DNA of 64,000 bases from Polaribacter sp. SA4-10 (GTDB taxonomy: Bacteria; Bacteroidota; Bacteroidia; Flavobacteriales; Flavobacteriaceae): assembly GCF_002163835.1 (NCBI RefSeq), contig NZ_CP019331.1, forward strand, positions 2,517,001 through 2,581,000, read 5' to 3'. The notes under the pieces are model-generated. The model saw only the letters and a list, made by a program, of their open reading frames with translations, was not told where the DNA came from and made no database searches. Both the position numbers and the translations under genes were made by a program. This document shows positions 9,004 through 18,168 of this stretch, piece after piece (the first letter of the stretch is position 1; each line of letters begins with the position of its first letter).

Positions 9004-10581
9004 ATGAAAAAAATATTTTATTCTTTCGCTATTTTATCTTTATTGTTTACTTCATGTAATCCAATGGAAGATATTTATGATAAATTGGATGCTAAAGAGT
9101 CAGTAATTACTGGAGAAGCAACAATTACATTAACAGATGCAGATTATGATGCTTTAGACCTAAGTTTCGGGAACTTTAGTTCAATAGATGATGCTAAAGA
9201 AATGATTCCAGGCTTTCTATCGAATAAATATCCAGTTTGGGGTAAAGAATCTTTGGCAGCGGTAACGTTTAAGTTATATAGTCCAATTAAATTCGAAAGC
9301 TATACGGTTATTGATGCAGATTATACTGCTTTAGGATTAACTAGTTTAAACAATAGTGGAGATTTTAGTGATTTCTTTGCTGCTAAATTTCCAAGTGAAG
9401 TTAAAGGTACAGTAGTTGATCTAACATATAAAACCGAACCAACAATTATTGATTATACATTAACAGATGATGATTATGATTTAGTAGGAAATGGAAGATT
9501 TGACAATTTTGACATTAGAACAGGAAGAGCAGAAGAAGATATCGAGGTAAGAAGAGCAAAAATTCAAACTATTTTATTAAATAATTTTCCTGATGCACCA
9601 GACGCAACCAAATATAATGTAGCCTATGCGGCTTATGATGGTTCTAATGTTACTTTAGAAATGTTAGTAAAGCAACAACAAAATGCTCCGGATGCTTCTT
9701 TAACAACAAATTACACATTAACAGAGGCTGATTTTGCTTTGGTTGGAAATGGTACTTACAATAATTTTGATATTAGAGTTGGTGGTCCAGAAGAAGCTGT
9801 AGAAACTAGAAGAGATAAAATTGAAACAATTTTATTAAACAATTTCCCTTCTGTTGCTTCAGGCGATTTATACAATGTAACGTATGCAATTTATGATGGA
9901 GCTGCTGGAACTAGAAAAATGTTAGTAGAATTTGATGGGTCTGGTTACACTATCTTTAGTACAACTTCTTACGAATTTTATACATTCGCTTTAGGAGATG
10001 CAACTACAAGATTTACACTAACAGATGATTGGACTGCACCTATAACATTTACGAGTGATGAGTATTCTTTAATGGGACAACGTTATCCTAATTTTAGTGA
10101 TAAAGATGAGGCTATTTACAAAATCGGAATCTACTTAAGAACATTATATCAGTTTGCAGCTGCAGACGATTTCGTTGCAGTACAATATGACTACTATAGT
10201 GGAGGCGTAAGTACTCAAAACGTTAATTATGTATTTGATGGTTCTGTTTGGAACGCTATTCCTTCTGTAATAAATGAAACGATTAAGTTCGGTCATGACG
10301 GTACAAGTTGGGTTCCAGATAATACAATTAAATATACTTTAACTGGAGCTGATTATACTTTAGTTGGTAATGGTAATTATGGTAACTTTGACGTAAGAGA
10401 TGGTAAAACTGAACAACCAGAATCAGTTCGTATAGAAAAGATTAATACGATCTTATTAAATAACTTCCCTTCTGATGCTGAAGGTCAAAAATATATTGTT
10501 TCTTATAACATCTATAATGGAGCTAATGGTGTTTGGAGTTTAGCTGTTATTAAAGAAGGAAGTGAATACGTAAAACAATAA
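9004..10581 (+). CDS. repeat-module lipoprotein, partner of the TonB receptor
   Basis: A 525-aa lipoprotein with signal MKKIFYSFAILSLLFTSC (lipobox cysteine C18). I do not recognise a named family. The mature protein is built of repeats: three close copies start YTLT.xDYxLVGNGxYxNFD (DNA near 9451, 9711 and 10333), each ending about 45 residues later in TILLNNFP plus a Y..YDG or YNG strand. At least three more diverged copies lie around residues 40-75, 100-130 and 350-400. Each module alternates an acidic turn with a VxYxxY strand. The position directly behind the TonB receptor suggests a surface ligand-binding partner doing what SusD does elsewhere, but this is inference. The gene ends at a strong terminator. 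Confidence 0.85.
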   Translation: MKKIFYSFAILSLLFTSCNPMEDIYDKLDAKESVITGEATITLTDADYDALDLSFGNFSSIDDAKEMIPGFLSNKYPVWGKESLAAVTFKLYSPIKFESYTVIDADYTALGLTSLNNSGDFSDFFAAKFPSEVKGTVVDLTYKTEPTIIDYTLTDDDYDLVGNGRFDNFDIRTGRAEEDIEVRRAKIQTILLNNFPDAPDATKYNVAYAAYDGSNVTLEMLVKQQQNAPDASLTTNYTLTEADFALVGNGTYNNFDIRVGGPEEAVETRRDKIETILLNNFPSVASGDLYNVTYAIYDGAAGTRKMLVEFDGSGYTIFSTTSYEFYTFALGDATTRFTLTDDWTAPITFTSDEYSLMGQRYPNFSDKDEAIYKIGIYLRTLYQFAAADDFVAVQYDYYSGGVSTQNVNYVFDGSVWNAIPSVINETIKFGHDGTSWVPDNTIKYTLTGADYTLVGNGNYGNFDVRDGKTEQPESVRIEKINTILLNNFPSDAEGQKYIVSYNIYNGANGVWSLAVIKEGSEYVKQ

Positions 10582-10606
10582 TTTATTATTTTTTGAGAAA
10601 ATTTTT

Positions 10607-10638
10607 AAAAACCACCTCAATCGAGGTGGTTTTTTTTT
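10607..10638 (+). terminator. intrinsic terminator of the receptor operon
   Basis: The stem ACCACCTC (10611-10618) with GAGGTGGT (10623-10630) encloses the loop AATC, is extended by A/T pairs and is followed by an unbroken T run to 10638. It ends the TonB receptor and lipoprotein transcript. Confidence 0.92.
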
Positions 10639-10684
10639 ACTTTAAAATTACTAACTTTACCATTCTATAAAACAGCGATTAACT

Positions 10685-11107
10685 ATGAAAGAAATTCATT
10701 CCTATTGGGCTTATTTAGTTTTAATTATTTTATTAATTACAGTTATAAACTCAGTGATAGGTTTCATCCAAAAGAAACAATTTAAAGACAAAGATTTACG
10801 TTTAGGTTTATTTACACTTATTGTTTCTCATATTCAATTATTAATAGGTTTAGGCTGGTATTTTATGTCTCCTTGGTATAAAGCGTTAAAAGAAAATGGA
10901 GGAGAAGTTATGGGTGATAAAGCAGCAAGATTAATTGCAGTAGAACACCCTATAATGATGATTTTAGCAATTGTATTAATTACAATTGGTTGGTCTAAAC
11001 ACAAAAAGAAAACAGAAGATACCACAAAGTTTAAGATATTTTTAATCTTTTATGGTTTAGCCTTATTGTTGATTCTTTCAAGAATTCCTTGGAGTAACTG
11101 GTTCTAA
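10685..11107 (+). CDS. four-helix integral membrane protein
   Basis: A 140-aa inner-membrane protein with four hydrophobic segments (residues about 7-26, 40-62, 84-103 and 114-134). Histidines sit at membrane-facing positions (HSYW at the start, SHIQ in segment 2, EHPIMM in segment 3), a layout that recalls small cytochrome b-type haem proteins. I cannot confirm haem binding. Similar flavobacterial proteins are, from memory, labelled cytochrome b-like or hypothetical. It starts a tight run of three genes with a PlsC acyltransferase (2-bp gap) and an acyl-ACP desaturase, so a link to fatty-acid desaturation or electron supply is possible but unproven. Confidence 0.75.
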   Translation: MKEIHSYWAYLVLIILLITVINSVIGFIQKKQFKDKDLRLGLFTLIVSHIQLLIGLGWYFMSPWYKALKENGGEVMGDKAARLIAVEHPIMMILAIVLITIGWSKHKKKTEDTTKFKIFLIFYGLALLLILSRIPWSNWF

Positions 11108-11109
11108 AT

Positions 11110-11838
11110 ATGAAATTTTTAAGCTATATATTATCACCAATTTTTTTATTTTCTTTCACTTTAATATTGATTGTTTTTCATCCTTTTCAGTGGCTAAGTT
11201 TTACATTATTTGGAGTTAAAGGGCATTCTAAAGTTGTAAATGCATTAAATTTTACTTTGGTTAAATCGCTAATGCTTATTGGTGTAACTGTTCATGTAAT
11301 CAATAAACATAAGATACCAGAAAACACATCAATTGTTTTTGTATCAAACCATCAATCAATTTCTGATATTCCTCCAATAGGATGGTATTTTAGAAAATAT
11401 AACCCAAAATTTGTTTCAAAAATAGAACTTGGTAAAGGCATTCCAAGTGTCTCTTTTAACTTAAAGAATGGTGGTGGAGCACTAATAGATAGAAAAGATC
11501 CAAAACAATCAATAACTGAATTGGTTAATTTTTCTAAAAGAATTAATAAAAACAAATGGGGAGCAGTTATTTTTCCAGAAGGAACTAGAAGTAGAGACGG
11601 ATTGCCTAAAGAATTTGCGAAGAATGGTTTAAAAGTGATTGCTAAATACAATAAAGATGGGTATATTGTACCTTTGACTATTAATAATTCCTGGAAAGTT
11701 TTTAAATATGGAAAATTTCCATTAGGTCTAGGGAGTCCAATTACTATTACAACGCATGAACCAATAAAAATTAGTTCTTTACCTTATGAAGAATTATTAG
11801 AAAAAACAGAAAAAATTATTAAAGAACATATAAAATAA
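11110..11838 (+). CDS. 1-acyl-sn-glycerol-3-phosphate acyltransferase (PlsC family)
   Basis: A 242-aa membrane-associated acyltransferase that adds the second acyl chain in phosphatidic acid synthesis. The catalytic HX4D motif is seen as NHQSISD (near residue 81), with the substrate-binding FPEGTRS near residue 156. Two N-terminal hydrophobic segments (residues about 5-25 and 50-65) anchor it. It lies between a small membrane protein and an acyl-ACP desaturase with gaps of 2 and 6 bp, a coherent lipid-synthesis operon. A second, separate PlsC-family gene occurs at 58961. Confidence 0.92.
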   Translation: MKFLSYILSPIFLFSFTLILIVFHPFQWLSFTLFGVKGHSKVVNALNFTLVKSLMLIGVTVHVINKHKIPENTSIVFVSNHQSISDIPPIGWYFRKYNPKFVSKIELGKGIPSVSFNLKNGGGALIDRKDPKQSITELVNFSKRINKNKWGAVIFPEGTRSRDGLPKEFAKNGLKVIAKYNKDGYIVPLTINNSWKVFKYGKFPLGLGSPITITTHEPIKISSLPYEELLEKTEKIIKEHIK

Positions 11839-11844
11839 ATAACT

Positions 11845-12825
11845 ATGTCTATTCATAACATTAGAAAAGAAGTAATGCTCACGTTAGAAAAAAGCATGCA
11901 AAACTTCATGGATACTTATTTAATTCCCGCAGAAAAAATTTGGCAACCAACAGATTTCTTGCCAAACTCGCAAAAAGATTCATTTATATCAGAAGTAGAA
12001 GAAATTAGAGAGATTTCTAAAGAGTTACACGATGATTTTTGGGTGGTTTTAGTAGGGGACACTATTACTGAAGAAGCATTACCAACCTATGAATCTTGGT
12101 TATTAGATTTAGATGGTGTAAACCAAGACCCGGATAACGGTTGGGCAAAATGGGTAAGAACTTGGACAGCAGAAGAAAACAGACATGGAGATGTTCTAAA
12201 CAAGTATTTATACTTATCTGGTCGTGTAAACATGCGTGAAGTAGAAATTTCTACACAACACTTAATTGCAGATGGTTTTGATATTGGTACTTCTACAGAC
12301 CCTTATAAAAACTTTGTGTATACCACATTTCAAGAATTAGCAACCTATGTTTCTCATAACAACGTGGCTAAAATTGCAAAGAAAAAAGGACACAAAGCGT
12401 TAGGTAAAATGTCTAAAATTATTGCAGGAGATGAAATGCGTCACCACCAGGCATATTCACATTTTGTAAAAGAAATTTTTAAGATAGATGCAAGTGAAAT
12501 GATGTTGGCTTTCCAACACATGATGAAATATAAAATTGTAATGCCTGCATTACACTTAAGACAATCATTTGGAGCTAAAGGAAGTGCATTTGATGATTTT
12601 TCTGCAGTAGCGCAAAGAATAGGCGTTTATACAGGTTTCGATTATGTAGATATATTGAGGAAATTAAACGAGATGTGGGAAATTGACAAAATCACAAATT
12701 TGACGCCAGAAGCAGAAAAAGCACGTGATTACTTAATGAAACTTCCAGACAGAATGTACAGAATTACAGAAAGAATTAAGGTGCCAGATACTAAGTTTGA
12801 CTTTAAATGGCTATTACCAGCATAA
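11845..12825 (+). CDS. acyl-ACP desaturase
   Basis: A 326-aa soluble di-iron enzyme of the stearoyl-ACP desaturase (fatty acid desaturase type 2) family, introducing a cis double bond into acyl-ACP with electrons from ferredoxin. The two iron-binding motifs are present as E110-E-N-R-H114-G-D and D196-E-M-R-H200-H, spaced as in the ferritin-like fold. There is no signal peptide. It lies 6 bp after a PlsC gene, and together they would make and use unsaturated acyl chains, consistent with membrane adjustment in a cold or marine habitat (inference). It is followed by a structured repeat element and a terminator. Confidence 0.94.
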   Translation: MSIHNIRKEVMLTLEKSMQNFMDTYLIPAEKIWQPTDFLPNSQKDSFISEVEEIREISKELHDDFWVVLVGDTITEEALPTYESWLLDLDGVNQDPDNGWAKWVRTWTAEENRHGDVLNKYLYLSGRVNMREVEISTQHLIADGFDIGTSTDPYKNFVYTTFQELATYVSHNNVAKIAKKKGHKALGKMSKIIAGDEMRHHQAYSHFVKEIFKIDASEMMLAFQHMMKYKIVMPALHLRQSFGAKGSAFDDFSAVAQRIGVYTGFDYVDILRKLNEMWEIDKITNLTPEAEKARDYLMKLPDRMYRITERIKVPDTKFDFKWLLPA

Positions 12826-12834
12826 AATAATAAT

Positions 12835-12922
12835 AAGCTATTTCCTGTTTTTTACGATCTCTTTTTGTGAAAAACAAAAACGATGTCGTTTTAATTAGGG
12901 CTAGAATTTTTACTAGCTATAG
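12835..12922 (+). repeat. dispersed structured intergenic element, copy 1
   Basis: Begins AAGCTATTTCCTG 9 bp after the desaturase stop and ends ...AGGGCTAGAATTTTTACTAGCTATAG. The same order of segments (AAGCTATTTCC, a T-rich hairpin, a CGnTTnAAT segment, then GGGCTA, then GCTAnCTATA) appears on the opposite strand at 21621-21724 after holB. Outer bases CTATTT/CTAGCTATAG and internal T/A-rich arms can pair. This is a non-coding repeat with no ORF. Confidence 0.6.
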
Positions 12923-12994
12923 AGCGCTGGTATTTAGTTCTTTTGCTTGATATTGTAAATGCGATGTCAGAAGACACAAATATTTAAAAAAATT

Positions 12995-13037
12995 AAAGAC
13001 CCATTAATCCCGAAACTTATGGATTAACGGGTCTTTT
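12995..13037. terminator. bidirectional hairpin between convergent genes
   Basis: AAAGACCCATTAATCC (12995-13010) pairs with GGATTAACGGGTCTTT (13021-13036) with one mismatch and a 10-nt loop, followed by T residues. It lies between the desaturase (+) and the GNAT gene (-). The rest of the 12826-13129 gap holds the repeat element above and no supported gene. Confidence 0.8.
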
Positions 13038-13129
13038 CTAATTTAGAGATTTAACACAAATAAGAACCTATATTTTCTATGTGCCTATGAGTTTAAAATA
13101 GCAGCAAAGTGCCAGCGTAACAAAGCTAC

Positions 13130-13654
13130 CTATACTTTATTTTTAAGTAAATCTATTTCAAAAAGACAAACAGGAGCCAGTTTATAATGGTCAGGTAAAT
13201 TGGAAGTATCTTTTAAGTTAAAGAGCCCCAAAAAATCGAAGCCTGCATTTCTATAATGTTTAATAAGCCCAAGATTCTCTCCTAAAGTATCCAATCTAAT
13301 AAATTGAATGTCTTTTTCAAGCGCAAATTCTTTGGCCCAAGCAATAATTTTATCAATATAATTATTCCCTCTAAAATTTGGATTTACAGCAATTCTATGA
13401 ATGTAGAGTGCGCTGTCTTCTTTGCTGTCTTCCCAAATTTGTACATCAGAAAAAGTAACTGCCCAAACACATGCAACTTCAGTATTAATTAGAAGTTTAA
13501 ATTGCCTGTTTTCCGCAATTTCGGTTTCAACCATTTCTCTATTAAACTCTGGCCAAACAATAACTGTTTTCTTTTCTTTCTGGTAATTAGAGGCAATAGT
13601 GTAAAATGTAAATATTTTATCAATATCTAAAGGAGTAACATTTTTAATAGTCAT
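13130..13654 (-). CDS. GNAT family N-acetyltransferase
   Basis: A 174-aa cytoplasmic acetyl-CoA-dependent transferase of the GNAT fold. The acetyl-CoA-binding region is seen around IHRIAVNPNFRGNNYIDKII (a variant of the R/QxxGxG/A loop, with RGNN), followed by the FIRLDTLGENLGLIKHYRNAGF segment of motif B, broken here only for length. The substrate cannot be inferred. It is 5 bp downstream of the nitrilase-family gene on the same strand and is probably co-transcribed with it. Length is typical. Confidence 0.85.
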   Translation of the reverse strand: MTIKNVTPLDIDKIFTFYTIASNYQKEKKTVIVWPEFNREMVETEIAENRQFKLLINTEVACVWAVTFSDVQIWEDSKEDSALYIHRIAVNPNFRGNNYIDKIIAWAKEFALEKDIQFIRLDTLGENLGLIKHYRNAGFDFLGLFNLKDTSNLPDHYKLAPVCLFEIDLLKNKV

Positions 13655-13659
13655 GTGTG

Positions 13660-14463
13660 TTATTTAGAAATTTTAAAGGAATCTTTATCAGTTAAGAAAC
13701 CTAGTTTTTTACGAATTCTATCTTGATTAGATTTAATGAAAGTTGCAGTTACAATACCAACTTCATTTTTATCTAAATTAGAAAGCACATCACCTAGGTA
13801 ATCAATAATTAAGGAAGCACCAGAATATTCATAATTATTAGCATCTTTTCCTGTTCTGTTAACACCAATAACATAGCTCATGTTTTCTATTGCACGCGCT
13901 TTTAAAAGCGTTTTCCAAGCTTTAATTCTTGCAACTGGCCAATTTGCCATAAATAATAATAAATCATAACCTTCTTGATTTCTTGCCCAAACAGGAAACC
14001 GTAAATCATAACAAATTAACGGACAGATTTTCCAACCTTTATAATCTATAATTAGCTTTTTATCTCCGGAAGTATAAACTTTATCTTCACCAGCCAGGGT
14101 AAAAGAATGTCTTTTGTCATAGATTTCTATTTTTTCTGAAGGATGCACAAAAACCAATCTATTATAATATTTGTTACCTTGACCGGAGTCAAAAGGTTCT
14201 TGTATTACTAAACTACCAACAATTGCAGTTTGGTTTTCTTTCGCTATTTTTTTCATCCAGGAAATAGAGATTCCATCCATTTTTTCAGCAACATTTTCAG
14301 GATTCATTGTAAAACCACTTGTAAACATTTCTGGTAAAACAATTAAATCTACGTCTTTATCTAGAGCAACTATTTTTTCTTCAAAAAAAGCAATGTTTTT
14401 AGCAGGGTTTTCCCAAACTAAGTCAGCTTGAATTCCTACAACTTTCAATTTGTTTTGCATCAA
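13660..14463 (-). CDS. carbon-nitrogen hydrolase, omega-amidase type
   Basis: A 267-aa cytoplasmic amidase of the nitrilase superfamily. The catalytic triad is E45 (LPEMF), K117 (YDKRH) and C151 (PLICYDLRFP). The pattern YDKRHSFTLAGEDKVY and the ENMSYVIGVNRTG segment match the YafV/Nit2 omega-amidase group, which hydrolyses alpha-ketoglutaramate or alpha-ketosuccinamate left by transamination of glutamine or asparagine; the exact substrate is inferred. An alternative start is the second Met, one codon on. It is transcribed away from the AddB-like gene across a 76-bp shared promoter region and is followed 5 bp later by the GNAT gene. Confidence 0.9.
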   Translation of the reverse strand: MMQNKLKVVGIQADLVWENPAKNIAFFEEKIVALDKDVDLIVLPEMFTSGFTMNPENVAEKMDGISISWMKKIAKENQTAIVGSLVIQEPFDSGQGNKYYNRLVFVHPSEKIEIYDKRHSFTLAGEDKVYTSGDKKLIIDYKGWKICPLICYDLRFPVWARNQEGYDLLLFMANWPVARIKAWKTLLKARAIENMSYVIGVNRTGKDANNYEYSGASLIIDYLGDVLSNLDKNEVGIVTATFIKSNQDRIRKKLGFLTDKDSFKISK

Positions 14464-14539
14464 AATTAATTTTTAGAATGACTACCTATAAAAGTAAGTT
14501 TTTGTAATTTAGAAAATTAAACCGAACGTTAAAAATTCT

Positions 14540-17293
14540 ATGCAAACTTTTATTTCTGAAACGATTGATGATATTCTAAAAACGACAACGTCTTTTGAAG
14601 ATGTAGTTTTTGTAATGCCATCTCAAAGAGCTAAAGTTTTTGTTAAACAGACCTTTAAAGATAAAATATCTGTAGGGTTTTTACCAGAAATTTTAAATAT
14701 AGAACAATTTGTAAGGCAAATTTCTGGTGTAGAAAAAGCAGATAGCGTTCAGTTATTATTTCATTTTTATACCATTTATAAAAGTATTGAAACAGCACCA
14801 GACTCTTTTGATGTTTTTTCTTCCTGGGCTTTTACCGTTTTACAAGATTTTAATGAAATAGACCAACACTTAATAGACACAAAAGAAATTTTTATTTATT
14901 TAAGAGACATACAACGTTTAAAAAAATGGTCTGTCACAGGTACTTTTAAAGAAACAGAATTAATTAAAGATCATTATTTCTTTCTAGAAAAGTTAAATAA
15001 ATATTACAACGCTTTATATCAATTTTTTATTGAAAAAAATATAGGCTATCAGGGCTTAATGTATAGAGAAGCTAGTAAAAAAGTTGATGCATATTTAGAA
15101 AAAAATAAAAACAAAAAGTTCTTTTTTGTTGGGTTTAACGCACTAAATAAAGCAGAGGAATTTTTATTTCAAAAAGTATTAGAAAAAGGGAATTCGGAAA
15201 TTTATTGGGACATTGATGTTGCTTTTTTTAAATCAAATCATCAGGCAGGAACTTTTATTAGAAAATATAAAGCTGAATGGAAATATTATGAGAAAAATGA
15301 GATAAAAACGATTGGAAATTCATTCTCATCGCCAAAAAATATACAAGTAATTGGTGCTTCTAAAAATAATACTCAAGTAAAATATGCTGGAGAAATTTTA
15401 GAAAAAATAACAGATTTTAAGAATACAGCATTGGTTTTAGCAGATGAAACTTTGTTGCCAATTACCTTAAATTCTTTACCTCAAAATATTAATGCAATTA
15501 ATATTACAATGGGGTATCCTTTAAAAGATATTCCAACAACAAGTTTATTATTGTCTGTTTTTCAGTTGTTTATTTCACAAGAAAAATTACAAAAAACAAT
15601 TGTAAATGAGTTTTACCATAAAGATGTAATTCGTTTTTTTAAACACCAATCTATTTATGGATTGCTTTCTGAGGATAATACATCTATAATTGATGATTTT
15701 TCAGCAGAAATAGCAAAAGAAAATAATACGTTTATCAGTAAAAATCAGATTGCTGATTTTTTAATAAATGTAGACCCCCAAATTAAAGATGTTTTATTAA
15801 CTATTTTTAGTTCTTACAATTCAATTAATGAATTTATAGAGCGGGTTTTAAACCTGATTAACGTTTTAAAAGAAACCGAAAATCAACTTGAAAAAGAATA
15901 TTTATTTAGATTTTTTACTGCATTTACGCAATTAAAAACCTTGCAGAAAGAATATGCTTATTTTAAAGATTTAAAAACCTTGCACTTGTTTTTTAGACAA
16001 TTAATTTCTTCTGAAAGTTTGTCTTTTCAAGGAGAACCATTAAGAGGTTTACAATTAATGGGAATGTTAGAAACACGTGTTTTAGATTTTGAAAATATTA
16101 TTTTAATTTCTGCAAACGAAGGTATTTTGCCAGCAAGTAGCCAACAAAATTCATTTATTCCTTTTGATGTAAAAACAGCTTTTGGTTTGCCTACTTATAG
16201 AGAAAAAGACGCTATTTTTTCATATCACTTTTTTAGGTTAATTCAGAGAGCAAAAAACGTTTTTATTCTTTATAATACAGAAAGTGATGTTTTTGGAAGT
16301 GGAGAAAAAAGCCGATTTGTAACACAAATGGAAAAGATGAGAACAGATGTGGTTCAAAAAATTGTTTCTCCAAAAGTGGTTACAGAAAAGATAGAATTAA
16401 AAGAAATTGTAAAAGATGATGAAGTCTTTAAAAAATTAAAAGAATTAGCTAAAAAAGGGATTTCTCCATCTGCTTTAACCAGTTACCTATACAATCCAAT
16501 TGCGTTTTATAAACAGAAGATTTTAAAATTAAAAGAGTTTGATGATGTAGAAGAAACAGTTGCTTATAATACATTAGGTACCGTTGTTCATGAAACTTTA
16601 GATGAATTATATACCCCTTTTGTAAGTAAGTTTCTGAAGACAGAACATATTTCTGGTATGGAAGAAAAAGCCGATGAATTGGTTGTTAAACATTTTAAAA
16701 TTCACTTTAAAAATGGCGATATTTCAACAGGAAAAAACCGTTTAATTTTTGAGGTTGCAAAGAGATTTGTCTCCAATTTTTTAGCACAAGAAAAAAGGGT
16801 ATTGTCAGATAAAAACAATCAACTTAAAATTATTGCAACAGAAGAAACGTTGTCTACAGAGATTTTTATTGATGAATTAAATTTTCCTATAAAAATTCAC
16901 GGTCAAGTAGATAGAGTAGATGAACTTAATGGCGTACTAAGAATTATAGATTACAAAACAGGAATGGTAGATAATTCTAACCTTAAAGTTTTAAATTTTG
17001 AAGACTTACGAAAAGAAAAACATCACAAAGCTATTCAGGTTTTATTGTATGCATTATTATATACAAAAAACAAAAACTACGATTTCACCCAATCATTAGA
17101 AGCAGGAATTTATTCTTTTAAAAATCTAAATAAAGGATTTTTATCCATCAATTTTTCATCCAATTATAGAAATCCAGAGAATGAAATCTCTGAAGAAAAA
17201 TTAAACGAATTTCTAGCGGAAATTAAAAGCTACATCAAGGAAATTTACAATCCAGAAATAGGTTTTATAGAGCCAGCAGATTTAAAATATTAA
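14540..17293 (+). CDS. AddB-like PD-(D/E)XK nuclease family protein
   Basis: A 917-aa protein resembling the AddB/RexB subunit of the AddAB recombination machine in Bacteroidota. The N-terminal half looks like a degraded UvrD-type helicase (FVMPSQRAKVFVK at residues about 23-36, LLSVFQLF and GLQLMGMLETRVLDFENII further on) without a clear Walker A lysine. The C-terminal part is a PD-(D/E)XK nuclease: SPSALTSYLYNP, then LGTVVHETLDELY, and the catalytic IHGQVDRVDE ... IIDYKTG. No obvious four-cysteine iron-sulphur cluster is seen. It would process double-strand ends with an AddA helicase encoded elsewhere. It overlaps no gene and converges with the universal stress protein gene without a gap. 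Confidence 0.87.
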   Translation: MQTFISETIDDILKTTTSFEDVVFVMPSQRAKVFVKQTFKDKISVGFLPEILNIEQFVRQISGVEKADSVQLLFHFYTIYKSIETAPDSFDVFSSWAFTVLQDFNEIDQHLIDTKEIFIYLRDIQRLKKWSVTGTFKETELIKDHYFFLEKLNKYYNALYQFFIEKNIGYQGLMYREASKKVDAYLEKNKNKKFFFVGFNALNKAEEFLFQKVLEKGNSEIYWDIDVAFFKSNHQAGTFIRKYKAEWKYYEKNEIKTIGNSFSSPKNIQVIGASKNNTQVKYAGEILEKITDFKNTALVLADETLLPITLNSLPQNINAINITMGYPLKDIPTTSLLLSVFQLFISQEKLQKTIVNEFYHKDVIRFFKHQSIYGLLSEDNTSIIDDFSAEIAKENNTFISKNQIADFLINVDPQIKDVLLTIFSSYNSINEFIERVLNLINVLKETENQLEKEYLFRFFTAFTQLKTLQKEYAYFKDLKTLHLFFRQLISSESLSFQGEPLRGLQLMGMLETRVLDFENIILISANEGILPASSQQNSFIPFDVKTAFGLPTYREKDAIFSYHFFRLIQRAKNVFILYNTESDVFGSGEKSRFVTQMEKMRTDVVQKIVSPKVVTEKIELKEIVKDDEVFKKLKELAKKGISPSALTSYLYNPIAFYKQKILKLKEFDDVEETVAYNTLGTVVHETLDELYTPFVSKFLKTEHISGMEEKADELVVKHFKIHFKNGDISTGKNRLIFEVAKRFVSNFLAQEKRVLSDKNNQLKIIATEETLSTEIFIDELNFPIKIHGQVDRVDELNGVLRIIDYKTGMVDNSNLKVLNFEDLRKEKHHKAIQVLLYALLYTKNKNYDFTQSLEAGIYSFKNLNKGFLSINFSSNYRNPENEISEEKLNEFLAEIKSYIKEIYNPEIGFIEPADLKY

Positions 17294-18088
17294 TTACTTC
17301 ATTCCTTTTAAAATCAATAAAGGAACAGGAGTATGAAATTCTTCTTTCAGTATTATGTTTTTTTCCCATAATTTTTTAAAGAAACCTCTTTTTCTTCTAA
17401 AAACACATAACATATCTGGTTTTTGAGTTTGAAAGTGTTCTAAAACTCCTTGAAAAGTAGTTACATTTTCAGTAATAGTTAAGGTTGTTTGAAATTTTGT
17501 TAATGCTGAGTTCAGTATTAAATCTTCTTCTTTATAGTTTGGGGTTTTTACCAATAATAAATTCACATTAGATTCAAATTTATCAACAATAAACTTTATT
17601 GCACTTAAAGCAGATTTACGTTTTACAATTCCAGATTTAAACGCCATTAAAATGTTTTTAATGGGAGCAAATTTGTAACCTTCAGGCACTGCAATAATTG
17701 GTAAATTTGTTTGTTTTACTAATTTACCAGCAGTTTTTCCTAAAAACACACTTTCTTTTATAGAATTACTTTTTGTACCAATTATAATTAAATCAATACC
17801 TATTTCATTATCTATTGCTTCAACACTATCAACTACACTTCTTTTAGAAGAAATTAATTTAACATCTACATTTTTTCTATCAGCCGCATTCACCATTGTA
17901 CGTAAATATAAATTAGTCTCACGCTCAATAATTGCATCAATATTTATTATTGTACCTGCTTTCGTTTGCACGTTATAAGCTCTAAAAACTAAAACTTTAG
18001 CATTTATTTCTGCGGCAAAATCAATAGCATATTGTAATGTGTTTTGTGCATTTTCTGTAGATCCAATAGGTACTAAAATATGTTTCAT
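17294..18088 (-). CDS. universal stress protein, two-domain
   Basis: A 264-aa cytoplasmic protein with two UspA-type domains in tandem (residues about 1-138 and 145-262). The first carries the nucleotide-binding pattern DLIIIGTKSNS...VFLGKTAGKLVKQTNLPIIAVPEG (given in parts), the usual G-2x-G-9x-G-(S/T) site slightly altered. The second domain is more diverged (DMLCVFRRKRGFF). Such proteins bind ATP or AMP and accumulate under stress. Its stop lies directly against the AddB-like gene (convergent, no intergenic base). A TAACTTTG -7 box precedes it. Confidence 0.9.
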   Translation of the reverse strand: MKHILVPIGSTENAQNTLQYAIDFAAEINAKVLVFRAYNVQTKAGTIINIDAIIERETNLYLRTMVNAADRKNVDVKLISSKRSVVDSVEAIDNEIGIDLIIIGTKSNSIKESVFLGKTAGKLVKQTNLPIIAVPEGYKFAPIKNILMAFKSGIVKRKSALSAIKFIVDKFESNVNLLLVKTPNYKEEDLILNSALTKFQTTLTITENVTTFQGVLEHFQTQKPDMLCVFRRKRGFFKKLWEKNIILKEEFHTPVPLLILKGMK

Positions 18089-18108
18089 AATAGAAGAATT
18101 TAAGGATG

Positions 18109-18116
18109 CAAAGTTA
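18109..18116 (-). promoter_or_regulatory. -7 box of the universal stress protein gene
   Basis: On the minus strand this reads TAACTTTG, an exact TAnnTTTG match 20 bp before the start codon. No TTG at the normal -33 spacing was seen. Confidence 0.5.
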
Positions 18117-18160
18117 GTTATTTTTCATTGATTACCCTCTTTTTACATTTTTTAGATATG

Positions 18161-18168
18161 TACCTTTG
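18161..18168 (+). promoter_or_regulatory. -7 box overlapping the annotated MATE start
   Basis: TACCTTTG matches TAnnTTTG exactly and overlaps the TTG start codon at 18166. If it is the real promoter, the mRNA would begin near 18173 and translation would start at the next in-frame TTG (18184), on a nearly leaderless message. Confidence 0.45.

Noticed and set aside
9004..10581. Lipoprotein after the TonB receptor as SusD
   Set aside because: No TPR-like helical SusD fold is visible; the sequence is made of short repeated strand-rich modules.
13130..14463. GNAT and nitrilase-type genes as a natural-product cluster
   Set aside because: Only two genes, both common housekeeping types, with no synthase or carrier nearby.
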